DNA from: Chlamydiales bacterium
GTDB taxonomy: Bacteria > Chlamydiota > Chlamydiia > Chlamydiales > FEN-1388
Assembly: GCA_021372185.1 (NCBI GenBank)
Contig: JAJFUY010000167.1
Coordinates: forward strand, 1 to 6,099
DNA length: 6,099 nucleotides
Direction of reading: 5' to 3'
A program made the translations under genes and the position numbers. Below, piece by piece: positions 1-5,453 of this stretch. Below the pieces are notes generated by a model. The model saw nothing but the letters and a program-made list of their open reading frames with translations. It was not told where the DNA came from and searched no databases. Positions within the stretch are counted from its first letter, which is position 1; the number at the start of each line of letters is the position of its first letter.

Positions 1-864
1 CGCCTCGACCCCTACGGCCTCCTCGAAGAGGATAGGAGCAGGGATTATTCTTTCTTTGACTTCCTCGGCGATATATTATCTAGTGGCTGTGAAAGTGCAG
101 TCAATGGTTTAAATCGACTAGCAGAGATAGCTGTACACAACATGCCTCACTTTGGCGAAATAAACAACACAGTTGTGGACAGCCTAAGAGAAATGCGCGG
201 AGCTCCACCAATCGACCGCAGGGGTGCTTGTTTCGTCAAAGTATCTGATGGAAAAGTTACATCAACAAACTGTATAGCAGGAGTATATAAAAATGGCATG
301 TGTTGCTCTTACGAAGAAGCGGTAGCTAATGCTAAAGCATTTGAAGAAGAATTTGAGGGGGACCACCCAGATATATACTTAGGATACAGTCCAAGTAGTG
401 GCTTTGTCATGGATCTTATACGAGCTGCATATAACATATTTGGAGGACAAACATCCAATATTAGCCCCATAACAGAAGGTATGAGCACTTTAACGAATGA
501 TGCATTAGCTAGAGGCGGTGGGGCTTATGTGCTAAGTGTTCCACATAGCCTTGGTGGGCTCACAGCTCATCATGCACATAATCGTTTAACTGCACAACAA
601 AGAGGGGCTATAGTAGTTGAAAGTGTCGCAAGCACCAAAATGTTCCATGTTAGCCAAGGATATAAAGATGCTCAAAACCATGTGGGCTGGACAGATTTAG
701 TGCCACTTGTTTCAGACACATTAGGTTTCGCCTATCGTTGCGCGATGCAACAAGGCCAAGTAAATATGACTGGTAAAGTTTTTCAAGTGCCCTTATCACA
801 ACATGGTTTTGCTAGCGTTGAATATAGACAAGTTTTAAACAAAATTGCATCAAGACATAAATAA
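1..864 (+). CDS. Rhs-family protein, 3' end only: end of Rhs core plus lipase-like variable C-terminal domain (Rhs-CT)
   Basis: The frame is open from base 1 to the TAA at 862-864 (287 codons seen), so this is the tail of a longer gene; the ATG at 142 has no ribosome binding site and is an internal Met. Codons 3-7 read DPYGL, the hallmark that closes the Rhs core; what follows is normally a variable toxin domain. Within that tail, codons 171-190 hold a Gly-rich strand and the motif PHSLGG, with Ser183 (bases 547-549) in the position of an alpha/beta-hydrolase nucleophile; canonical lipases have GHSLGG, so the first Gly is Pro here. Asp232 (GWTD) or Asp239, then His268 (SQHGF), follow in the Ser-Asp-His order of that fold. 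I infer a serine hydrolase, possibly lipase-like, toxin domain. The Rhs core assignment rests on a very short visible piece. The first 40 bases are 26/40 G+C and the next 40 are 15/40, as expected at a core/tip junction. The candidate immunity gene lies 10 bases downstream. Confidence 0.72.
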   Translation, partial: RLDPYGLLEEDRSRDYSFFDFLGDILSSGCESAVNGLNRLAEIAVHNMPHFGEINNTVVDSLREMRGAPPIDRRGACFVKVSDGKVTSTNCIAGVYKNGMCCSYEEAVANAKAFEEEFEGDHPDIYLGYSPSSGFVMDLIRAAYNIFGGQTSNISPITEGMSTLTNDALARGGGAYVLSVPHSLGGLTAHHAHNRLTAQQRGAIVVESVASTKMFHVSQGYKDAQNHVGWTDLVPLVSDTLGFAYRCAMQQGQVNMTGKVFQVPLSQHGFASVEYRQVLNKIASRHK

Positions 865-874
865 AAGTTAAACA

Positions 875-1414
875 ATGAATTTTATAAAATTAATTAGTTC
901 CGGAATAGTTTTTCTTTTGTCATCCTGCACAAACTCTTGTGAACATACAAATATGACTCCTGAAAGAAAAGAAGAAAGTAAGATTGAAGATGAAACTTTA
1001 AAAATTATTGATCAGAAAGTATGTTCTAAAGGATTTCGAGTAACCGGGTTTGGCGGGGGTACCGATCCAATCTATCGTAAAGTTAATAGATCATACAGCA
1101 CAAAAAAATATCATCTAACCTCTATAAAAGAAGCAAGAGAATTATTGTGTGAGATATATGACATTTTTGCATGCGAATTCAACAATGAAAAAAGATTACA
1201 GTCGTCAACTGATAATCAACCTTTTAGCGAACATAATCTCGATTTATCAATCACATTCTTCAATGACGAATCATTCCCCTATATAAGATCTGTTTATCTA
1301 TTTCATGGCAAAGTAATCTATAGAGAAGCGATTAATGAAAACAAAGACACAACTATTCACCAAGAACCTTTCACTAAAGCATATAGCGAATATCTTAAGA
1401 ACAAGATGAAGTAA
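875..1414 (+). CDS. Small predicted lipoprotein, candidate immunity protein for the Rhs C-terminal domain
   Basis: 179 residues. The N-terminus is a type II signal peptide: MNFIK, a hydrophobic stretch, then the lipobox LSSC with Cys18 as the lipidated residue. A polar, charged linker (about 19-45) follows, then a compact domain (about 48-179) with a GFGGG turn near residue 58, a helix around 83-100 (SIKEARELLCEIYDIFACEF) and predicted strands around 122-130 and 138-150. I do not recognise a named family. The gene starts 10 bases after the Rhs stop with no clear Shine-Dalgarno, so it is probably translated from the same transcript by coupling or from a weak site. A small gene directly behind an Rhs tip is normally the immunity gene. 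Known lipase effectors of type VI secretion systems (Tle) often have membrane-anchored or lipoprotein immunity partners (Tli), which agrees with the lipase-like motif upstream. That role is inferred from position and lipidation, not from sequence similarity. Confidence 0.7.
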   Translation: MNFIKLISSGIVFLLSSCTNSCEHTNMTPERKEESKIEDETLKIIDQKVCSKGFRVTGFGGGTDPIYRKVNRSYSTKKYHLTSIKEARELLCEIYDIFACEFNNEKRLQSSTDNQPFSEHNLDLSITFFNDESFPYIRSVYLFHGKVIYREAINENKDTTIHQEPFTKAYSEYLKNKMK

Positions 1415-1485
1415 TCACAGTTTTAGTAAAATTTAGAAATGTCGAACTTGTGGGCCGTAGGTCCGCACTCATTATTAGCCCATGG

Positions 1486-1555
1486 TGTAGCGCCGAAGGT
1501 GCAAACCGTGGGAACCATGTTTCATTACTATATGGAGCCACTTTAGTGGCGATTC
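1486..1555 (+). repeat. Diverged hairpin module, copy A
   Basis: This is the first of two related modules. It opens with TGTAGCGCCG-AAGG, continues through GTGGGAACC-ATG and ends with GAGCCACTTTAGTGGCGA. The same order of elements recurs in copy B at 1686-1761: TGTAGGGCCGGAAGG, then CGTGGGG, then ATG, then GAGCTACGGTAGTAGCGA. The opening blocks share 13 of 15 aligned positions with one single-base gap, and the closing blocks share 14 of 18. The middle is much more diverged. The hairpin at 1449-1467 may be a third, partial copy of the opening block (TGTGG-GCCG-TAGG). Confidence 0.55.
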
Positions 1556-1671
1556 TTTATGTTTTCAAGTGTATTACTCCGGCCGATAAATCGACCTCAC
1601 CAAATACTCAGCTTATGCGAGTCACTCCAAACAAAACAATTTTTTCCAGCGTGAGCTGGGGGACTGCTTTT

Positions 1672-1721
1672 AGCCCCACGTGTAATGTAGGGCCGGAAGG
1701 CCTGAAATGGAACGTGGGGTT
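1672..1721 (+). other. Longest stem of the structured region (10-bp outer helix, internal loop, GGAA-capped inner helix)
   Basis: The left arm 1672-1681 (AGCCCCACGT) pairs with the right arm 1712-1721 (ACGTGGGGTT) over ten positions with one G.T pair; the central eight are perfect Watson-Crick pairs. Eight bases on each side (GTAATGTA and GAAATGGA) form a symmetrical internal loop. Above it lies a 4-bp GGCC/GGCC stem plus one G.T pair, capped by GGAA. No T-run follows, so it is not a standard intrinsic terminator. Confidence 0.6.
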
Positions 1722-1761
1722 TAGGAATGCCCTCACAGATGAGCTACGGTAGTAGCGAAAC
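1686..1761 (+). repeat. Diverged hairpin module, copy B
   Basis: This is the second module, offset exactly 200 bases at its left end from copy A. Its opening block forms a 5-bp stem capped by GGAA and sits inside a 10-bp outer stem (1672-1681 with 1712-1721). Its closing block forms a perfect 5-bp stem with loop GGTA (1743-1756). Relative to copy A, the base pair C1539-G1548 is T1745-A1754 here. Sequence has changed while pairing is kept, which suggests selection on structure or recent spread of palindromes. Confidence 0.55.
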
Positions 1762-1823
1762 TGCAAGAAAAAAGGTTAAATATAGCGTACATAAAATTGG
1801 AGGAACTGCTAACATCCTGAGCT

Positions 1824-2657
1824 ATGAAAAAGCTGCTTATCGTTCTTGCGCTTACTTTTAGCGCCTCACTCTATTGTGCGGACAAAACTGTACTTGTAGC
1901 CATACTTGCACGCAATAAGGCACATGTGCTGCCGCGCTACTTACGCTGCCTCGAAAATCAAAGCTATCCAAAAGAGCTTTTGAGCATTTATATCAAAACC
2001 GACAACAACATCGACAACACAAAAGAGCTGCTTGACGCCTGGGTATTAGCAAACAAATCAGCCTACAAGCAGATTATCGTAGATGATAGCGGCAATAAAG
2101 AAAACCACTCCACAGACCCGCACGTGTGGGAAATTGAACGACTGCATAAACTTGCCCGCATACGAAACGCAAGCCTGCAGCAGGCCACAAAGCTGGCATG
2201 TGATTACTATTTTGTGGCAGACTGCGACAACTTCCTTGCCCCCTGCACGCTCGAAGATCTAGTTAGCAAGGACAAACCAATAATCGCTCCCCTCTTGCGC
2301 TCTATTCCAGAGCCTCGAGATGTCTATTCCAACTTCTTTTACCTCTGCAACAAAGATGGCTACTATCATGACCATCCTGCCCATATGCCAATACTGAATA
2401 GACAGCAGGTTGGCACCTTTAAAGTAGATCTGGTCCACTGCTGCTATCTCGTAAACTCCAACTATATCAGCAAGCTCAACTACATTGATGGCACAGATGA
2501 TTACGAATTTATTATCTTTGCCAGATCGGCCCGAAAAAATGGTGTAGACCAGTATATAACAAACGAAAAAGAATATGGCGTTCAGGTGCACTTTTATGAC
2601 GAGGTCTCTCTAGAAGAAGAAAGACATCGTCTTGAAGCTATTCTTACAATACCCTAG
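1824..2657 (+). CDS. Secreted glycosyltransferase resembling the N-terminal domain of procollagen galactosyltransferase (COLGALT/GLT25D)
   Basis: 277 residues. Residues 1-19 form a Sec signal peptide (MKKLLIVLALTFSASLYCA, likely cut before Asp20), so the enzyme is predicted to leave the cytoplasm. The mature part starts with VLVAILARNKAHVLPRYLRC, and LENQSYPK and KTDNNIDNT follow: the GT-A donor-binding core in the same order as in animal COLGALT proteins. DCD at 133-135 (context ADCDNFL) is the DxD metal/nucleotide-sugar motif. Further matches to the COLGALT N-terminal domain, from memory of that family, are IIAPLLRS, YSNF (168-171), the GYY at 189-191, the VH near 204 and the C-terminal stretch YEFIIFARSARKNG with YITNEKEYG. 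Animal enzymes have a second glycosyltransferase domain, which is absent here. The substrate is unknown; the animal enzymes galactosylate hydroxylysine in collagen. GGAGG at 1799-1803 is 20 bases from the ATG, farther than usual. The gene converges with the ankyrin-like gene, leaving 2 bases between stops. Confidence 0.82.
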   Translation: MKKLLIVLALTFSASLYCADKTVLVAILARNKAHVLPRYLRCLENQSYPKELLSIYIKTDNNIDNTKELLDAWVLANKSAYKQIIVDDSGNKENHSTDPHVWEIERLHKLARIRNASLQQATKLACDYYFVADCDNFLAPCTLEDLVSKDKPIIAPLLRSIPEPRDVYSNFFYLCNKDGYYHDHPAHMPILNRQQVGTFKVDLVHCCYLVNSNYISKLNYIDGTDDYEFIIFARSARKNGVDQYITNEKEYGVQVHFYDEVSLEEERHRLEAILTIP

Positions 2658-2659
2658 CT

Positions 2660-5347
2660 TTATACCCTTTTGAGAATATTCATTTTTGTGAGCATGTAGG
2701 CCAGAGCCGACGGTTGGATTTGGAAGGTTGGGGAGTTCATGTCTACTATTACTTCTTCGGCTAGGTAGTTTGATACGCGTTCGTTTTCTATGCCTTGTTC
2801 CATGGTCATGCCAGGTTCTGGGTAGATGTCTTTTGATTGTAAGTAGGCTTTTTGTTTATCCGCTGGAATTGTTTTTAGTTCTCTGCGTATAGCGTCAAAA
2901 TGGGCTTTCTTGTAGTCTTTGGGTAGGTTTGTTTTGAACCAATCTAGTGTTTTGTCTTTATATTCGTTTGTTTGTTCTAGTGTCATCTTTATGCTGTCAA
3001 AGATGATATAGGCTGAGGTGTATTTTTGAAAAAATTCCTTTTCCTTTTGCTGTTTCGAAACTCCAACACCAATGTAGAGTTCATGAAACTCTGAAAGCAT
3101 GTTGTAGCCAGGTATACCTAGCTTTTCACCTAGATGATACACTAACAAATTATAATCGTGGACACTATGCTCATTTTCTTCATTATTATCATCGCGAGCT
3201 GGTATCAGGCTTTGTAAGAGCATATCGCGGAAGTCTGCAAGGATTTGAGCAATATCTTCTTCAAAAGTTTGATCTCTTCCTTTTGAAGCCGCTACAAACT
3301 GACTACATGAAACTGAATATAACCGTCCGCCGCAGACGTACGCTGCCTTAATGTATTCCGTCATAGCGGTCTGGATACGTTCTTGCTTTTTCTTTTGCTG
3401 CTCTTCTGTATCTGTCTTCATTTCATTAATGAGCTTTAAGGTATTTGTTATAGCTCGTTCAATCATGGAGTAAAAAAGTTCTATTTCTGCAGATTTTTTG
3501 GGAGGTGTTCCTTGAAAATGTTTTCTTTTTTCTATCCTTTCTACGCAGATTTCTAATTGAGCCTTAATGTCTTCAATTTTTGCTGACACTCCACCTTCAG
3601 CCTCACTTAATAACTCAGGATTGATGTAGAAAGGCCCATCAGGTTTTGTAAAGTTAAGTTGATTTGCCATAGCAAGTAAATGACGAACAGTAAAACCCTT
3701 GGCAATTGTATCAGGAACCTTCACCACATCAACTTTTTTAAGGTGAACCGGGTTCATTTGATAAAAGAAGTCTTCAATTCTTGTAGCAGGATATTTCTTC
3801 TGCAAATTCTTTAACTCTTGAGCAAATTGCTCACTAGTCATAGTAGCTACGAGTTTATTAACTTTTTTTAGATCATTCAGCAAAAATGCCTGTTCAAGAG
3901 CTGGTTTTGTTGTGATATACTCTAAATCTGCAACTGCAACATAGGCAGTTCTGCCTTTTTTGGTAGTGGCGCGAACATCAAGTCTTTCAGATAGCCAATC
4001 TGCCATCTCAAATTGCCCTTTTTCTAAGGCAAGATGTAAAAGAGTTTTGTCATCTTTATCAGTAACTTTTAGAGTAGTTCCAATAGAATGTATGGTTTCT
4101 ACTAATGGGATTAGTCCGTAAGAAACTGCACAGCAAAGAGCATTTGCGTCATAGAAATGCCCATGAATAGCAGGGCCGGTTGGGCAATCGCTTAATATAA
4201 GGTTTTGCGCACATTGCACATGCTTGTTTTGTATACAGTATTGAAGAAACGAACTTAGTCGCTCCTCTACTTCATCATTATCTTCAAAATCAGCTAAATT
4301 AATACCTCTGTCAAATAACACTCTTGCCAAATTATAGTTTTTATCTACCATAAATTGTTCAAAAAGATCATTACGTTCATCATACGTAAGATCTGAGTCA
4401 GCGCCCTGCTCTAAAAGCACGCACGCTTCATCTAATAACTTGTACTCTAGAGCATAATCTAAAGCTGTTGTGTTTGAAAATTCAGCAGCTGTATGCAGAA
4501 GAGCCACGCACGTAGTGTTAATTTCTGAAGAAAGCTCTTTATCATTTTTGGTGACAAGTCGTTCTAAGCTTCTTAGGTTGACTATTAAATTTGTAATACA
4601 GTCATGACTACTAAGATATTCCAGTTTGCTATTAACAAGCATGAGACATTTTTTTGCGCTATCACTGAAAAGCTTCGGATCAGTGCTTTTGTCATTTTTG
4701 CACAAATCATAAAGAATTCTGGTAATTGTATTTGGCTTTGGTTTTTCTAAACGAAGCTTGCCAGAGTCTGTCGTAAAGATAATATACTTATGGAGCTTTG
4801 AATTGGGATTTGCAAGAAAATGTGGGAGGTGAACAAGTAACGCATTTTGTGCAGAAGAAGGATCTGCACCCTTAACAAGAAGTTTTTCAGCAAGTTCTCG
4901 TTCATTATAAGTAAGTAACTTACAAAAGAGTTTATTTTTATCTTTATTATCGAGATATGCAAGCTTTTGATCATTATGTGCTAAATTTATGAATAACTGC
5001 TTTTGCGCTTCGGCACACTGTTTAATACAAGGGCTTAAATCAGCTTTTTTATCTTTTACAACATGGCTTGCGAAAACTAAGAGTTTATTGATTTCTTTCG
5101 TTTTATTAGCAGGAGCTGTTTTTGATTCTTCAACAAGTTTTGTGATGTTGCTTTGTAGATTAAATTCGTACCCTTTGAAAGAGCGTACAAAACACAAGAT
5201 TCTGTTTGCAACGTTGTTAAAAAGACCTAATTTGGTGAATTTTTTTTGTACTTGGCAACCATGCAGCTTATGATAAGTAAGAAAATATTCGTTAGTATGG
5301 TACTTTGATTTATTATTTAAGATTATTGAAGCTTCACTACTATGCAT
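2660..5347 (-). CDS. Large ankyrin-repeat-like protein with unrecognised C-terminal region, possible effector
   Basis: 895 residues from the ATG at 5347, chosen because GGAGA lies 5 bases upstream; the TTG at 5359 sits inside that ribosome binding site. There is no signal peptide or membrane segment. Degenerate ankyrin-type helix pairs are visible near residues 141-167 (LAEKLLVKGADP), 295-319 (ACVLLEQGADSDL), 325-352 (NLARVLFDRGINLADF), 401-428 and 430-458 (DDKTLLHLALEKGQFEMADWL, the clearest), with a partial one after 460. The first 140 residues and the stretch between 170 and 290 are helical but not clearly repeats. From about 535 the protein changes character: a Lys/Glu-rich, possibly coiled-coil stretch (588-668), then VCGGRLYSVSCSQF (671-684) and HDYNLLVYHLGEKLGIPGYN (730-749), which I cannot assign. 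Such proteins often act in host cells in intracellular bacteria, which is inference here. It has its own promoter and is probably monocistronic. Confidence 0.8.
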   Translation of the reverse strand: MHSSEASIILNNKSKYHTNEYFLTYHKLHGCQVQKKFTKLGLFNNVANRILCFVRSFKGYEFNLQSNITKLVEESKTAPANKTKEINKLLVFASHVVKDKKADLSPCIKQCAEAQKQLFINLAHNDQKLAYLDNKDKNKLFCKLLTYNERELAEKLLVKGADPSSAQNALLVHLPHFLANPNSKLHKYIIFTTDSGKLRLEKPKPNTITRILYDLCKNDKSTDPKLFSDSAKKCLMLVNSKLEYLSSHDCITNLIVNLRSLERLVTKNDKELSSEINTTCVALLHTAAEFSNTTALDYALEYKLLDEACVLLEQGADSDLTYDERNDLFEQFMVDKNYNLARVLFDRGINLADFEDNDEVEERLSSFLQYCIQNKHVQCAQNLILSDCPTGPAIHGHFYDANALCCAVSYGLIPLVETIHSIGTTLKVTDKDDKTLLHLALEKGQFEMADWLSERLDVRATTKKGRTAYVAVADLEYITTKPALEQAFLLNDLKKVNKLVATMTSEQFAQELKNLQKKYPATRIEDFFYQMNPVHLKKVDVVKVPDTIAKGFTVRHLLAMANQLNFTKPDGPFYINPELLSEAEGGVSAKIEDIKAQLEICVERIEKRKHFQGTPPKKSAEIELFYSMIERAITNTLKLINEMKTDTEEQQKKKQERIQTAMTEYIKAAYVCGGRLYSVSCSQFVAASKGRDQTFEEDIAQILADFRDMLLQSLIPARDDNNEENEHSVHDYNLLVYHLGEKLGIPGYNMLSEFHELYIGVGVSKQQKEKEFFQKYTSAYIIFDSIKMTLEQTNEYKDKTLDWFKTNLPKDYKKAHFDAIRRELKTIPADKQKAYLQSKDIYPEPGMTMEQGIENERVSNYLAEEVIVDMNSPTFQIQPSALAYMLTKMNILKRV

Positions 5348-5352
5348 AAAAA

Positions 5353-5357
5353 TCTCC
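5353..5357 (-). promoter_or_regulatory. Ribosome binding site of the ankyrin-like gene
   Basis: Read on the minus strand, TTGGAGATTTTTATG places GGAGA five bases before the ATG at 5347. This is the strongest Shine-Dalgarno placement in the window and fixes the start at 5347 over the upstream in-frame TTG at 5359. Confidence 0.75.
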
Positions 5358-5368
5358 AAGTTAATATC

Positions 5369-5386
5369 TGATTTTACTCGAAATCA
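5369..5386. promoter_or_regulatory. Inverted repeat over the -10 region, possible operator
   Basis: TGATTT (5369-5374) and AAATCA (5381-5386) are perfect inverted arms separated by six bases. They straddle the -10 element and part of the spacer of the minus-strand promoter, and lie in the region divergent between the ankyrin-like gene and the dipeptidase gene. The arms are short and AT-rich, so chance is possible. Confidence 0.3.
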
Positions 5387-5399
5387 AGGTTTTAGTCAA
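5371..5399 (-). promoter_or_regulatory. Sigma-70-type promoter of the ankyrin-like gene
   Basis: On the minus strand, TTGACT (5399-5394) and TAAAAT (5376-5371) each match the consensus at 5 of 6 positions and are separated by exactly 17 bases. Transcription would start near 5364, giving a leader of about 17 bases that carries the ribosome binding site. Confidence 0.65.
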
Positions 5400-5453
5400 T
5401 TATAAATTATTACTATCATAAAATTGAAAGGATGCACTATATTTGTGTTCATT

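Larger units (their letters stand above)
1449..1762 (+). ncRNA. GC-rich multi-hairpin region, possible structured RNA or palindromic repeat island
   Basis: No convincing gene occupies 1415-1823, but about 310 bases of it are packed with short hairpins. Those read by eye are: 1449-1456 with 1460-1467 (8 bp, GTA loop); 1490-1494 with 1498-1502 (GAA loop); 1507-1511 with 1515-1519 (GAA loop); 1537-1541 with 1546-1550 (TTTA loop); 1571-1575 with 1603-1607 enclosing an imperfect stem; 1606-1612 with 1617-1622 (one bulge); 1646-1650 with 1655-1659 (GTGA, a GNRA loop); 1672-1681 with 1712-1721 enclosing 1690-1694 with 1699-1703 (GGAA loop); and 1743-1747 with 1752-1756 (GGTA loop). Bases 1441-1500 are 34/60 G+C against 14/60 in the preceding 60 bases. 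The strand is assigned only because the G.T pairs would be valid G.U pairs in the + transcript. It matches no RNA class I can name. It could be a structured RNA or a cluster of palindromic repeats spread through the genome. Confidence 0.5.

Noticed and set aside
142..144. ATG 142 as a true gene start
   Set aside because: The frame is open through base 1 with DPYGL near the edge, and no Shine-Dalgarno precedes the ATG; this is the inside of a longer Rhs gene.
1415..1440. Terminator after the lipoprotein gene
   Set aside because: Only a weak TTTTAG/TAAAAT symmetry is present, with no GC stem and no T-run.
1486..1510. GCCGAAGGTGCAAAC resembles a glycine-riboswitch core segment
   Set aside because: The partner motifs (GGAGAG and the CTCTCAGG-AAAAGGAC segment) are absent, and no glycine gene is downstream.
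1439..1546. 35-codon frame from ATG 1439
   Set aside because: It lies wholly in the hairpin block, has no ribosome binding site and ends inside the 1537-1550 hairpin. Nothing indicates translation.
1450..1752. 100-codon frame on the + strand through the hairpin region
   Set aside because: It starts with GTG without a ribosome binding site, its sequence is dictated by inverted repeats, and its composition differs from the neighbouring genes. I read it as non-coding.
2259..2591. 110-codon minus-strand frame inside the glycosyltransferase gene
   Set aside because: It is antisense to a strongly conserved coding sequence and has no recognisable features.
4747..5273. Frames at 4747-4974 (-) and 4989-5273 (+) inside the ankyrin-like gene
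   Set aside because: Both are shadows of the long minus-strand gene, without start signals or family features.
5378..5419. Promoter for the dipeptidase gene (TCGAAA-17-TATAAA, or a -10 at TATCAT)
   Set aside because: The -35 matches are poor and the region is AT-rich, so several equally weak alternatives exist.
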